Origin: Streptantibioticus cattleyicolor NRRL 8057 = DSM 46488
GTDB taxonomy: Bacteria; Actinomycetota; Actinomycetes; Streptomycetales; Streptomycetaceae
Assembly (NCBI RefSeq): GCF_000240165.1
Contig: NC_017586.1
Span: 5,593,228-5,657,227, forward strand
Length of the DNA stretch: 64,000 nt
Direction: 5' to 3'
The first letter of the stretch is position 1; every line of letters starts with the position of its first letter. The notes under the pieces were generated by a model. That model was given only the letters and a program-made list of their open reading frames with translations, was not told the origin of the DNA and did no database searches. The position numbers and the translations under genes are program-made. Below are positions 16,534 to 25,649 of the stretch, piece by piece.

Positions 16534-17901
16534 GTGGCCCAGCGCACACCGCCGCTGACGACGCCGGAGCTAGGGCGGCTCGTGGAATCCGGCGAGCTCG
16601 ACACCGTCGTCCTGGCCTTCACCGACATGCAGGGCCGCCTCCAGGGCAAGCGCTTCGCGGCCCGGTTCTTCCTCGACGAGGTCCTCACCGGCGGCACCGA
16701 GGGGTGCAACTACCTGCTCGCGGTGGACGCCGACATGAACACCGTCGACGGCTACGCGATGTCCTCCTGGGAACGCGGCTACGGCGACTTCGCCCTGCGC
16801 CCCGACCCCGCCACCGCCCGCCGCACCCCCTGGCACCCCGGCACCGCCCTGGTCCTGGCCGACCTCGCCTGGCACGACGGCACCCCGGTCGCCGCCTCCC
16901 CCCGGCAGATCCTGCGCCGCCAGCTCGACCGCCTCGCCGCACGCGGCTGGAGCGCCCAGGTCGGCACCGAGCTGGAGTTCATCGTCTTCAACGACACCTA
17001 CGAGGACGCCTGGCGCGACGGCTACCGCGGACTGCACCCGGCCAACCAGTACAACGTCGACTACTCCGTCCTCGGCACCGGACGCGTCGAACCCCTGCTG
17101 CGCCGCGTCCGCAACGAGATGGCCGCCGCCGGGATGACCGTGGAGTCCGCCAAGGGCGAGTGCAACCTCGGCCAGCACGAGATCACCTTCCGCTACGACG
17201 ACGCGCTGACCACCTGCGACCAGCACGTGATCTACAAGACCGGGGCCAAGGAGATCGCCGCCCAGGAAGGCAAGGCGCTCACCTTCATGGCCAAGTACGA
17301 CCAACGCGAGGGCAACTCCTGCCACATCCACCTCTCGCTCCGCGACGACTCCGGCGCACCCGTCCTCGCCGACCCCGGCGGCGAGCACGGCATGTCCGCC
17401 ACGATGCGCCACTTCCTGGCCGGACAGCTCGCCGCACTGCGCGAGTTCACCCTGCTGTACGCCCCCAACATCAACTCCTACAAGCGCTACCGCCCCGGCT
17501 CCTTCGCCCCCACCGCGGTGGCCTGGGGGCCGGACAACCGCACCTGCGCGCTGCGCGTCGTCGGCCACGGCCCCTCGCTGCGCTTCGAGAACCGGGTGCC
17601 CGGCGGCGACGTCAACCCCTACCTCGCCGTCGCCGGGATGATCGCGGCCGGGCTGCACGGCGTCGACCACCGACTCCCGCTGCCGCCCGCCTGCACCGGC
17701 AACGCCTACCGTGGCGACGCCGACCACGTACCCGCCACGCTGCGCGAGGCCGCCGCCCTGTGGCAGGGCAGCGCCCTGGCCCGGGACGCCTTCGGCGACG
17801 AGGTCGTCGACCACTACACCACCATGGCCCGCGTCGAACAGGACGCCTTCGACGCGGCCGTCACCGACTGGGAACGCTACCGATCCTTCGAGCGCATGTG
17901 A
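16534..17901 (+). CDS. glnA4: Glutamine-synthetase-like gamma-glutamylethanolamide synthetase
   Basis: This 455-residue GS-I-fold ligase has the beta-Grasp N-terminus with FTDMQGRLQGKR, the metal-binding GTELEF near residue 145, GNSCHIHLSL, and the active-site segment LRFENRVPGGDVNPYLAVAGM. The tyrosine-adenylylation region of true glutamine synthetase is not recognisable, as in the GlnA2/3/4 group. Start is GTG at 16534 with GGGAGG upstream. It heads an operon with an aldehyde dehydrogenase (8 bases later) and an SDR (3 bases later). With the EpuRII-like repressor and PuuD-like hydrolase this fits the ethanolamine pathway described for S. coelicolor GlnA4; other monoamines are possible substrates. 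Confidence 0.87.
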   Translation: MAQRTPPLTTPELGRLVESGELDTVVLAFTDMQGRLQGKRFAARFFLDEVLTGGTEGCNYLLAVDADMNTVDGYAMSSWERGYGDFALRPDPATARRTPWHPGTALVLADLAWHDGTPVAASPRQILRRQLDRLAARGWSAQVGTELEFIVFNDTYEDAWRDGYRGLHPANQYNVDYSVLGTGRVEPLLRRVRNEMAAAGMTVESAKGECNLGQHEITFRYDDALTTCDQHVIYKTGAKEIAAQEGKALTFMAKYDQREGNSCHIHLSLRDDSGAPVLADPGGEHGMSATMRHFLAGQLAALREFTLLYAPNINSYKRYRPGSFAPTAVAWGPDNRTCALRVVGHGPSLRFENRVPGGDVNPYLAVAGMIAAGLHGVDHRLPLPPACTGNAYRGDADHVPATLREAAALWQGSALARDAFGDEVVDHYTTMARVEQDAFDAAVTDWERYRSFERM

Positions 17902-17909
17902 GGACGCAC

Positions 17910-19286
17910 GTGCCCGACCACCCCACCGAGCACCAGGTGCTCGACCCGGCCACCGAGGACGTCATCGCCACCGTCCCCGCCACCACCCCCCACGAGGTCG
18001 ACCGGGCCGTCACCCGGGCGGCCCGCGCCCAGCGCGACTGGGCCGCCGCCGCCCCCGCCGACCGGGCCCGGCTGCTGCGCCGCTTCGCCGCCACCGTCGA
18101 CCAACACCTCGAAGAACTGGCCCGGTTGGAGGTCCGCGAGGCCGGCCACCCGGTCGGCAACGCCCGCTGGGAGGCGGGCAACGTCCGCGACCTGCTGGAC
18201 TACGCGGCCGGCGGCGTCGAACGGCTCACCGGCGCCCAGATCCCCGTCCCCGGCGGCCTCGACGTCACCTTCCACGAACCCATCGGCGTCGTCGGCGTCA
18301 TCGCCCCCTGGAACTTCCCCATGCCCATCGCCGCCTGGGCCACCGCGCCGGCGCTCGCGGCCGGCAACGCCGTCCTGCTCAAACCCGCCGAGACCACCCC
18401 GCTGACCGCCCTGCGGCTGGCCGCGCTCGCCCTGGACGCGGGACTTCCCGAGGACCTGTTCCAGGTGCTCCCCGGCGCCGGACCGGTCACCGGCACCGCG
18501 CTCGTCGACCACCCCGGCGTCGCCAAGATCGTCTTCACCGGCTCCACCGCCGTCGGCAAGGAGGTCATGGCCCGCTGCGCCGCCCGGGTCAAACGCGTCA
18601 CCCTCGAACTGGGCGGCAAGTCCCCCAACATCGTCTTCGCCGACGCCGACCTGGAACGGGCCGCCGCCACCGCCCCGATGTCGTTCCTGGACAACACCGG
18701 CCAGGACTGCTGCGCCCGCAGCCGCATCCTGGTGCAGGCATCCGTCCACGACCGCTTCCTGGAACTCCTCGAACCCCACGTGAAGTCCGTCACCGTGGGC
18801 GACCCCGCCGACCCGGCCACCGATCTCGGCCCGCTGATCTCCGCCGCCCACCGCGAACGGGTACGCGGCTACGTCCCCGAGGACGCTCCGGCCGCCATCC
18901 GCGGCACCGCGCCCGCCGGACCCGGCTTCTGGTACCCGCCCACCGTGCTCACCGGGGTGGCCGAGGACGCCCCCGCCGCCACCGAGGAGATCTTCGGCCC
19001 GGTCGCCGTCGTCCTCCCGTTCGCGGACGAGGCCGACGCGGTACGGCTGGCCAACGCCACCGCTTACGGCCTCGCCGGCTCGCTGTGGACCCGCGACGTC
19101 GGCCGGGCCGTCCGGGTCGCCCGCGCGGTCACCGCCGGCAACCTGTCGGTCAACTCCCACAGTGCGGTGCGCTACTGGACCCCCTTCGGCGGCTTCGGCC
19201 ACTCCGGACTCGGCCGGGAACTCGGCCCCGGCGCCCTCGCCGCCTTCACCGAGACCAAGAACGTCTTCATCAGCACGGAGGGATGA
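17910..19286 (+). CDS. Aldehyde dehydrogenase (NAD-dependent) of the GlnA4 pathway
   Basis: This 458-residue ALDH superfamily enzyme shows the oxyanion Asn in PWNF (135), the general base Glu233 in LELGGKSPN, and the nucleophilic Cys267 in GQDCCARS, followed by EEIFGPV and the terminal GFGHSGLGRELG. The GTG start at 17910 follows the glnA4 stop by 8 bases with AGGACG as ribosome site; the open frame also extends far upstream but that part is antisense to the regulator and overlaps glnA4 in another frame. It probably oxidises gamma-glutamyl-acetaldehyde, produced after deamination of gamma-glutamylethanolamide, to the acid, which the PuuD-like hydrolase would then split. The substrate is inferred from context. 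Confidence 0.9.
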   Translation: MPDHPTEHQVLDPATEDVIATVPATTPHEVDRAVTRAARAQRDWAAAAPADRARLLRRFAATVDQHLEELARLEVREAGHPVGNARWEAGNVRDLLDYAAGGVERLTGAQIPVPGGLDVTFHEPIGVVGVIAPWNFPMPIAAWATAPALAAGNAVLLKPAETTPLTALRLAALALDAGLPEDLFQVLPGAGPVTGTALVDHPGVAKIVFTGSTAVGKEVMARCAARVKRVTLELGGKSPNIVFADADLERAAATAPMSFLDNTGQDCCARSRILVQASVHDRFLELLEPHVKSVTVGDPADPATDLGPLISAAHRERVRGYVPEDAPAAIRGTAPAGPGFWYPPTVLTGVAEDAPAATEEIFGPVAVVLPFADEADAVRLANATAYGLAGSLWTRDVGRAVRVARAVTAGNLSVNSHSAVRYWTPFGGFGHSGLGRELGPGALAAFTETKNVFISTEG

Positions 19287-19289
19287 CCC

Positions 19290-20081
19290 ATGCCCCACCC
19301 CACCGACGAGGCCGTCTGCCGCCGGCTGCCCGGCCGCACCGCCGTGATCACCGGCGCCGGCAGCGGCATCGGCCTGGCCACCGCCCGCCGGCTCGCCTCC
19401 GAGGGCGCCAACGTGGTCTGCGCCGACATCGACGAGACCGCGGGCAAAGCCGCCGCCGCCGAGACCGGCGGACTCTACGTCAAGGCCGACGTCACCGACG
19501 CCGACCAGGTCGAGGCGATGTTCCAGGCCGCCCACGACACCTACGGCTCGGTCGACATCGCCTTCAACAACGCGGGCGTCTCACCCCCCGACGACGACTC
19601 CATCCTCACCACCGGCATCGACGCCTGGCGCCGCGTCCAGGAGGTCAACCTCACCTCCGTCTACCTGTGCTGCAAGGCCGTCCTGCCCTACATGCGCCGG
19701 CAGCGCCGCGGCTCCATCATCAACACCGCCTCCTTCGTCGCCGTGATGGGCGCCGCCACCTCGCAGATCTCCTACACCGCCTCCAAGGGCGGCGTGCTCG
19801 CCATGAGCCGCGAACTGGGCGTGCAGTTCGCCCGCGAGGGCATCCGGGTCAACGCCCTGTGCCCCGGGCCGGTCGACACCCCGCTGCTGCGCGAACTCTT
19901 CGCCAAGGACCCGGAACGCGCCGCCCGCCGCCTGGTGCACATCCCGCTCGGCCGGTTCGCCGAAGCCTCCGAGATCGCCGCCGCCGTCGCCTTCCTCGCC
20001 AGCGACGACTCCTCGTTCATCACCGGCTCGGAGTTCCTGGTCGACGGCGGCATCTCCGGCGCCTACGTCACCCCGCTGTAG
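19290..20081 (+). CDS. Short-chain dehydrogenase/reductase of the GlnA4 operon
   Basis: This 263-residue classical SDR has the nucleotide-binding motif TGAGSGIG (21-28), NNAG at 93-96, and the catalytic Ser148, Tyr162, Lys166 (YTASK). The acidic residue after the second beta strand (CADIDE) indicates NAD preference. It starts three bases after the aldehyde dehydrogenase stop, so it is co-translated with it. In this setting it could interconvert an alcohol and aldehyde intermediate of the ethanolamine-derived pathway. The closing segment SSFITGSEFLVDGG is typical of the family. It converges with the D-serine dehydratase-like gene at a 4-base spacing. Confidence 0.88.
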   Translation: MPHPTDEAVCRRLPGRTAVITGAGSGIGLATARRLASEGANVVCADIDETAGKAAAAETGGLYVKADVTDADQVEAMFQAAHDTYGSVDIAFNNAGVSPPDDDSILTTGIDAWRRVQEVNLTSVYLCCKAVLPYMRRQRRGSIINTASFVAVMGAATSQISYTASKGGVLAMSRELGVQFAREGIRVNALCPGPVDTPLLRELFAKDPERAARRLVHIPLGRFAEASEIAAAVAFLASDDSSFITGSEFLVDGGISGAYVTPL

Positions 20082-20085
20082 TGGG

Positions 20086-21285
20086 TCACAGGAAGGTGCG
20101 GCCCTCGCCCCGGTAGGTGGGCACCGTCTCCGCCACCCGGTCGCCGTCCACCAGGTGCAACGCGGCGAACCGCTCGCACAGTTCGCCCGCCTTGGCGTGC
20201 CGGAACCACACCCGGTCACCGATGAGCAGATCGTCCGCCGCCGACCCCAGCAGCGGCGTCTGCACCTCGCCGGCGCCCTCCCGCGGGTCGTACCGCAGCC
20301 CCGGCGGCAGATACGGCTGCGGCAGCCGGTCGCGCCCCGGCACCCCGGAGGCCGGGTAGCCGCCGCCGAGCACGGTCACCACACCCACCCCGGGGTGGCG
20401 CACCACCGGCAGCGCGAACAGGGCGGCCGGCGACCCGCGGAACGCCGTGTAGTGGTCGAACAGCCGCGGCATGAACAGCCCCGACCCCGCGGCCACCTCG
20501 GTCACCGCCGCCTCCGCCGCCGTCCGCTCCACGCTGCCGGTGCCGCCGCCGTTGACGAACTCCAGCTCCGGCACGACCTCGCGCACCGCCCGTACCGCCG
20601 CCGCCCGGCGCACCGCCAGCTCCCGCGAGGCCGCCGCCTGCATCGCCCGCACCACCCGGGAACGCACCGGCCGCCCGGCCACCGCGTCCCCCACCCCGGC
20701 CACATGGCCCTCGTACGCCATCAGCCCCACCAGCCGGAACCCCGGCCGCCGGGCCACCGCCCGGGCCAGCTCCGCCAGCGCCGCCGGATCCCACAGCGGC
20801 GAACGGCGCGGGCCCACCCGCAGCTTGCCGCCCAGCGGGCGCCAACTGGTGTCCAGCTCCAGGCAGACCCGGATCTCCTCGCCGCCACCGCCCCGCGCCG
20901 CGTCGATCAGGTCGAGCTGCGCCGGATCGTCCACCATCACCGTCACCGCGCCCGCCGCCTTGGCGTCACCGGCCAGCTCCGCGTACCCCGCCCGGTCGGC
21001 CGACGGGTACGCCAGCAGCACGTCCGCGAACCCGGCCCGGGCCAGCCACAGCGACTCGGCGAGCGTGAACGCCATCACGCCGGCGAAACCGTCCCGTTCC
21101 AGCACCCGTTCCAGCAGCGCGCGGCAGCGCACCGACTTGCTCGCCACCCGTACCGGCTTGCCACCCGCCCGCCGCACCAGGTCCGCGGCGTTGGCGTCGA
21201 ACGCGGCGAGGTCCACCACGGCGAGCGGCGCGTCGAGATGTGCGGTGGCCCGGTCGTAGCGGGCCCGGTCTGCGGCCGAAGACAT
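20086..21285 (-). CDS. D-serine/D-threonine dehydratase-like PLP protein (alanine racemase N-terminal fold)
   Basis: This 399-residue fold type III PLP enzyme has an N-terminal barrel with PLP lysine in VRVASKSVRCRALL, the FAGVMAFTLAESLWLARAGFADVLLAYP segment, and NGGGTGSVERTA; its C-terminal part has PGVGVVTVLGGGYPASG, the D-serine dehydratase-like domain, with the DRVWFRHAKAGELCERF metal-binding region (His and Cys). Members act as D-threonine aldolases or D-serine deaminases. Start is the ATG at 21285; the longer open frame upstream is antisense to the next gene. It is convergent with the SDR and divergent from the membrane protein gene, so it appears to be transcribed alone. Confidence 0.85.
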   Translation of the reverse strand: MSSAADRARYDRATAHLDAPLAVVDLAAFDANAADLVRRAGGKPVRVASKSVRCRALLERVLERDGFAGVMAFTLAESLWLARAGFADVLLAYPSADRAGYAELAGDAKAAGAVTVMVDDPAQLDLIDAARGGGGEEIRVCLELDTSWRPLGGKLRVGPRRSPLWDPAALAELARAVARRPGFRLVGLMAYEGHVAGVGDAVAGRPVRSRVVRAMQAAASRELAVRRAAAVRAVREVVPELEFVNGGGTGSVERTAAEAAVTEVAAGSGLFMPRLFDHYTAFRGSPAALFALPVVRHPGVGVVTVLGGGYPASGVPGRDRLPQPYLPPGLRYDPREGAGEVQTPLLGSAADDLLIGDRVWFRHAKAGELCERFAALHLVDGDRVAETVPTYRGEGRTFL

Positions 21286-21448
21286 GCGGGCAGCTTGCCC
21301 GCTGCGCGGCCGGGCGACAAGACCCGAACCGGGGCACGCGCGCCCGCCCGGAACCCGTAGAGTGACGTCCGGGAACCGGGATCCGCCGCGCGGACCCGGT
21401 GTGTTGACCACATGACGCGCACACGCGCCGGCCAGGAGGGGGCACCGG

Positions 21449-22354
21449 GTGGGAACCGGAGTCGGCGGCGAGACACCACCCCCGCCCGCCGCCCCGCCCG
21501 CCCCGTACGGCGCCTTCGGCGACGCCCCGCCCTGGGCCACGGCCGCCGCCCCGGCACCGCAGCGGCCCGGCCGCCGGTTCGGCGCGGGCGCCGCCGCCGG
21601 ACTCTGCCTGGTGCTCGGCGTCGGACTGCTCGGCGGCGCCGCCGCCGGACGCCTGCTCGGCGGCGACCCGGCCGCCGCCAGCTCCGCCCGGGACACCGCC
21701 GCCCGCGCCTACGCCGACGCCCGCACGGTGTGGCACAGCGTCCCGGTCGACACCCTCTTCCCCCCGGTCGTCACCGGCCGCGCGGCCGGACCCGGCGGCG
21801 CCGACCGCTCCTGGACGCGCGTCGGGGTGGCCCCCGACAGCGACTGCGCCGGAGCCTTCGACCCCGCCCTCGCCCGGGCGCTGGCCCCCCTCGGCTGCGC
21901 CCGGCTGCTGCGCGCCACCTACGCCGACTCCACCTCCAGCGACGTCACCACCGTCGGCGTGGTCGTCACCACCGCGGACGCCGCCTCCTGCGCCGCGCTG
22001 CGGGACCACTGGAACACCCAACGGCTTGGCTCCCGGCGGGAGTTGATGCCCCGTCCGGTGGCCTTCCCCGGCACCCTGTCGGCCGGCTTCGGCCCCGCCC
22101 AGCGGGCCAGCTGGACGGTACGCATATCCGGCACCCTGCCGTTCGTGGTCTACGCGGTCAGCGGCTTCGCCGACGCACGCCCCGTCACCGACCCGCAGCC
22201 CGCCGCCGCGGCCACCGCCGAGCGGGCGACCTCGGTGGCCGCCCAGGCCGGACTCGGCCACGACGCGCAGGGGCTGGCCGACGCCGTCTCCCGGACGTTC
22301 GGCGACGCGGTCCAGGCCGCCGCGGACCGGAGCACCCTCGGAGCGCGCCGGTGA
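21449..22354 (+). CDS. Membrane-anchored hypothetical protein paired with a mycosin
   Basis: This 301-residue protein has a proline-rich cytoplasmic N-terminus, one membrane segment at about residues 46-68 (AGAAAGLCLVLGVGLLGGAAAG) and an extracytoplasmic domain with four cysteines (for example DSDCAGAF, LGCARLL, SCAALRDHW) that could form disulfides. The GTG start at 21449 has AGGAGGGGG upstream. Its stop overlaps the GTG of the mycosin-like protease by four bases, so the two are coupled. I do not recognise a named family; a partner or substrate of the protease at the membrane is plausible. Confidence 0.75.
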   Translation: MGTGVGGETPPPPAAPPAPYGAFGDAPPWATAAAPAPQRPGRRFGAGAAAGLCLVLGVGLLGGAAAGRLLGGDPAAASSARDTAARAYADARTVWHSVPVDTLFPPVVTGRAAGPGGADRSWTRVGVAPDSDCAGAFDPALARALAPLGCARLLRATYADSTSSDVTTVGVVVTTADAASCAALRDHWNTQRLGSRRELMPRPVAFPGTLSAGFGPAQRASWTVRISGTLPFVVYAVSGFADARPVTDPQPAAAATAERATSVAAQAGLGHDAQGLADAVSRTFGDAVQAAADRSTLGARR

Positions 22355-23532
22355 CCGTACGCCCCCACCGCGCGCTCACCGCGCTGCTCGCCGCCCTCGC
22401 CCTCGTGCTGCTGCCCGTCGCCGCCGTCCACGCCGACCCCATCCGGGACCAGCAGTGGCCGTTGCAGACCCTGGACGCCCAGGCCGCCTGGGAGACCACC
22501 CGGGGCGCCGGCGTCACCGTCGCCGTCCTCGACACCGGCGTCGACGCCACCCACCCCGACCTGACCGGCAACGTGCTCGACGGCACCGACCTGGTCGGCT
22601 TCGGCGCCCGGCGCGGCGACACCTCCTGGGCCCGGCACGGCACCGCGATGGCCGGGATCATCGCCGGCCACGGCCACGGGCCCGGCCACGACAGCGGGGT
22701 GATGGGCATCGCCCCGCAGGCCCGGATCCTGCCGGTACGGGTGATCCTGGAGGACAGCGACCCGCAGCGCCGCCAGGCCCGCTCCACCCGCGGCGGCGCC
22801 CTCGCCCAGGGCATCCGCTGGGCCGTCGACCACGGCGCCGACGTCATCAACCTCTCGCTCGGCGACGACAGCGACTCCGCCCACCCCGACGCCGCCGAGG
22901 ACGACGCCGTGCAGTACGCGCTCGGCAAGGGCGTCGTCCTGGTGGCCTCGGCCGGCAACGGCGGCGAGGACGGCAGCCCCGTCTCCTACCCGGCCGCCTA
23001 CCCCGGCGTCATCGCGGTGGCCGCGGTCGACCGGCACGGCCGCCGGGCCGCCTTCTCCACCCGCCGCTGGTACGCCGCGGTCGGCGCGCCCGGGGTGGAC
23101 GTGGTCATCGCCGACCCGGACCGCCGCTACTACGAGGGGTGGGGCACCAGCGCCGCCGCCGCCTACGTCTCCGGCACCGCCGCGCTGCTCCGCTCCGCCT
23201 ACCCCCGGCTCAGCCCCGCCCAGGTCAAACAGGTGCTGGAGTCGACCACCCAGGACGCCCCGGCGGACGGGCGCGACGACGCGGTGGGCACCGGCATGAT
23301 CGACCCGCCCGCCGCGCTGGCCGCCGCGGCCCGGCTCACCGCGGCGGCGCCGACCCCGCCGGTCGCCCGCTACGCCCGGCGGTACTTCGGCCCCGGCCCG
23401 CAGGCCGCGCCGCCCGCCGCCCGGCCCGCCTCCGGCACCGGCGCGCTCGCCACGGCGGGCGCGCTGGCCGGGCTGGCGCTGCTGGTGGCCGCCGGAATCC
23501 TGCGCGCGGTGGCGGCCGGCCGGCGGCGCTGA
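22351..23532 (+). CDS. Mycosin-like subtilisin protease (S8), membrane anchored
   Basis: This 393-residue protein has a signal peptide (residues 1-28, cleaved near VHADP), the subtilase triad Asp61 (VAVLDTGVD), His96 (RHGTAMAG) and Ser267 (WGTSAAAAYVSG), and a C-terminal membrane helix (ALATAGALAGLALLVAAGIL) followed by a basic tail. This layout is that of type VII secretion-associated mycosins. No EccB/C/D or WXG100 gene is nearby in the window, so it is either a stray mycosin or a stand-alone membrane protease. It is coupled by a GTGA overlap to the upstream membrane protein, its likely functional partner. Confidence 0.88.
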   Translation: MTVRPHRALTALLAALALVLLPVAAVHADPIRDQQWPLQTLDAQAAWETTRGAGVTVAVLDTGVDATHPDLTGNVLDGTDLVGFGARRGDTSWARHGTAMAGIIAGHGHGPGHDSGVMGIAPQARILPVRVILEDSDPQRRQARSTRGGALAQGIRWAVDHGADVINLSLGDDSDSAHPDAAEDDAVQYALGKGVVLVASAGNGGEDGSPVSYPAAYPGVIAVAAVDRHGRRAAFSTRRWYAAVGAPGVDVVIADPDRRYYEGWGTSAAAAYVSGTAALLRSAYPRLSPAQVKQVLESTTQDAPADGRDDAVGTGMIDPPAALAAAARLTAAAPTPPVARYARRYFGPGPQAAPPAARPASGTGALATAGALAGLALLVAAGILRAVAAGRRR

Positions 23533-23587
23533 ACCTCCCGTCCGCCCCCGTCCCCGGCCCGCGACGCCCGGCCGATACGCTCGTGCG

Positions 23588-24322
23588 GTGGCTGACAAGA
23601 ACATCCCGGACCCCGGTTTCGCCGACGACGACGGCAGCGCCGACCCGAAGCTCGCGGCGGCGCTGACCGCGTACGCGGCGGACCGCGGCGCCGAGGCGCG
23701 GGTGGTCGCGGCGCTGCGCGGGGCCCGGCTGCTGGTGCCGGTGGTGGCGGTGCTCGGCGAGGCGGAGCAGGGCCCCGACGGGCTGCGCCGGGAGAAGTCC
23801 AGCGAGATGGCGGTGCCCACCATCCAGGCGCCCGACGGACGCAAGGCGCTGCCCGCGTTCACCTCGACGCAGACACTGGCCCGCTGGCGCCCCGACGCCC
23901 GCCCGGTGGCCGTCCCGCTGGGCCAGGCGCTCCAGGCGCTCGCCCACGAGGGGGCCGACACGCTGCTGATCGACATGGCCGGACCGGTGCCCTACGCGCT
24001 GGCCGGCCCGGCGCTGCGGGCGCTGGCCGCCGGCCGCGACCGCCTCGACCCGCTCACCGACCCCGAGGTCGGCCGGGCGGTACGGGAGGTGATCGCCGCG
24101 CAGTCCGCGGTGGTCCGCGCCTACCTCGTCCCCGCCAAGGACAGCGACGGCACCGTCGGCCTGGTGCTGGCCGAGGGTGCCGAGCCCGGCCCGGTCGCCC
24201 AGTCGGTGGCCACCGCGCTCGCCGCCGACGAGACGCTGCGCGGCCGGCTGGTGCGCGGCCTGGACCTGGCCCTGCTGCCGCCCGGCGTCACCGTCCCCGG
24301 CGAACCGCTCTTCACCCGCTGA
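23588..24322 (+). CDS. SseB-family protein
   Basis: This 244-residue protein contains an SseB N-terminal domain (PKLAAALTAY ... LLVPVVAVLGE, then PAFTSTQTLARWRP and ADTLLIDMAGPVPYAL) and a C-terminal enhancer-like half (LVPAKDSDGTVGLVLAEGA). In Streptomyces it commonly sits beside the infC-rpmI-rplT region, as here. The GTG start has no Shine-Dalgarno sequence; a TACGCT hexamer seven bases upstream suggests a leaderless mRNA. Function in actinobacteria is unknown; the E. coli name refers to a protein affecting serine sensitivity, which is weak guidance. Confidence 0.8.
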   Translation: MADKNIPDPGFADDDGSADPKLAAALTAYAADRGAEARVVAALRGARLLVPVVAVLGEAEQGPDGLRREKSSEMAVPTIQAPDGRKALPAFTSTQTLARWRPDARPVAVPLGQALQALAHEGADTLLIDMAGPVPYALAGPALRALAAGRDRLDPLTDPEVGRAVREVIAAQSAVVRAYLVPAKDSDGTVGLVLAEGAEPGPVAQSVATALAADETLRGRLVRGLDLALLPPGVTVPGEPLFTR

Positions 24323-24423
24323 GCCGCCGGCGGTCCCGCGCGCCGGGGTCCGCCGAGATGTGGGGGTGGCCGGGCTGACCGAGACTGGCGGATGACCATG
24401 CCGCCCGTCCCCGGGAGACGCCC

Positions 24424-25170
24424 ATGGACCGCCCCGCGGTAGCCGGTGAGTTCCTCGGCACCCTGCTGCTCGTCTTCGTCGCCGTCGGCGCCGCCGTGCT
24501 GGCCGGCGAGTACATCGGCACCCTCGGCATCGCGCTGGCCTTCGGGCTGACGCTGCTGGCGCTGGGGTACGTCGTCGGCCCGGTCTCCGGCTGCCACCTG
24601 AACCCGGCGGTCACCCTGGGCACGCTGCTCGCCGGGCGGCTGGACGTGCGCCGGGCGGCCGGCTACTGGGGCGCGCAACTGCTCGGGGCCGTCACCGGCG
24701 CCGCGCTGCTGTACCTGGTCGTCCGCCAGGTGCCCGGTCTGCGCACCCAGGGCGCCTTCGGCAGCAACGGCTACGCGGACCGCTCCGCGGTGGGGATCGG
24801 CGCCGGCGGGGCCTTCCTGGCCGAGCTGGTGCTGACCTTCCTGCTGGTGTACGTGGTGCTGGCGGTCACCCGGCGGACCACGCTGACCGGGTCGGCCGTG
24901 CTGCCCTACGCCGCCGCGCTGGCCGCCGTCCACCTGGTCGGCGCCCCGCTGACCGGCACCTCGGTCAACCCGGCGCGCAGTCTGGGCCCCGCGCTCTTCG
25001 CGGGCGGGGCGGCGCTGACGCAGTTGTGGCTGTTCGTGGTGGCCCCGCTGGCCGGCGCGGCGCTGGCGGCGCTGGCGTACCGGACGGCCTGCTCCTGGCA
25101 GGCGGCGCGGGACGGGGGAGGGGGAGCGGGGGTCGCCGGGACGGTGGCCGCCGACGAGGCGCCCCGCTGA
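24424..25170 (+). CDS. Aquaporin (MIP family, AqpZ-like)
   Basis: This 248-residue channel has six membrane helices and both half-helix motifs, HLNPAVT and SVNPARS. Selectivity-filter positions look water-type: His in AAVHLVGAP and Arg in NPARS, with a Phe in LAFGLT, as in AqpZ, and not the wider glycerol filter. A Cys immediately before the first NPA region (SGCHLNPA) would be expected to confer mercury sensitivity. The ATG follows CGGGAGACGCCC. A short glycine-rich tail ends the protein. Water flux at the plasma membrane is the expected role. Confidence 0.9.
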   Translation: MDRPAVAGEFLGTLLLVFVAVGAAVLAGEYIGTLGIALAFGLTLLALGYVVGPVSGCHLNPAVTLGTLLAGRLDVRRAAGYWGAQLLGAVTGAALLYLVVRQVPGLRTQGAFGSNGYADRSAVGIGAGGAFLAELVLTFLLVYVVLAVTRRTTLTGSAVLPYAAALAAVHLVGAPLTGTSVNPARSLGPALFAGGAALTQLWLFVVAPLAGAALAALAYRTACSWQAARDGGGGAGVAGTVAADEAPR

Positions 25171-25180
25171 GGCGGCGCGG

Positions 25181-25552
25181 TCAGCCCAGGACCGGGCCGG
25201 TGTACTTCTCGCCGGGGCCCTGGCCCGGCTCGTCGGGGACCACGGAGGCCTCCCGGAAGGCGAGCTGGAGCGACTTCAGGCCGTCCCGCAGCGGGGCGGC
25301 GTGGTAGGAGCCGATCTCGGTGGCGCCGGCGGTCACCAGCCCGGCCAGCGCGGTGATCAGCTTGCGGGCCTCGTCCAGGTCCTTGTGGTCGGCGCCGTCC
25401 TCGGCGAGCCCCAGATTGACCGCCGCGGCGCTCATCAGGTGCACGGCGACGGTGGTGATCACCTCGACCGCGGGCACGTCCGCGATGTCACGCGTCATGG
25501 TGTCGAAGTCCGGTTCGACGGACTCGGGGGCCGGGGAGATCGGGTCGCTCAT
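25181..25552 (-). CDS. DUF1844 protein
   Basis: This 123-residue protein carries the DUF1844 core: VPAVEVITTVAVHLMSAAAVNLGL followed by DLDEARKLITALAGLVTAG. It is adjacent to infC, the usual actinobacterial location. There is no ribosome site; TATCGT on the minus strand lies about 8-13 bases before the ATG, so it is probably leaderless. It is divergent from infC, with the infC promoter located in the shared intergenic region. The function of the family is unknown. Confidence 0.85.
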   Translation of the reverse strand: MSDPISPAPESVEPDFDTMTRDIADVPAVEVITTVAVHLMSAAAVNLGLAEDGADHKDLDEARKLITALAGLVTAGATEIGSYHAAPLRDGLKSLQLAFREASVVPDEPGQGPGEKYTGPVLG

Positions 25553-25614
25553 GAGGCCCACGATAGGCCCAGAGCCGTTCGGGTGTGCGACCGGGCGGCG
25601 GGCCGGACCGGCGA

Positions 25615-25644
25615 TTGGGGGCCACGCCGGGTCACTGCTATGCT
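25615..25644 (+). promoter_or_regulatory. Promoter of the infC-rpmI-rplT operon
   Basis: TTGGGG at 25615-25620 and TATGCT at 25639-25644 are separated by 18 bases, a housekeeping-type promoter. The predicted transcript starts near 25650 and leaves a leader of about 280 bases before the infC start. Confidence 0.65.
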
Positions 25645-25649
25645 TGGAG

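Noticed and set aside
15915-17909. Long in-frame upstream extension of the aldehyde dehydrogenase
   Set aside because: It crosses the regulator antisense and glnA4 in another frame and has low-complexity Arg/Pro composition; the family N-terminus begins at 17910.
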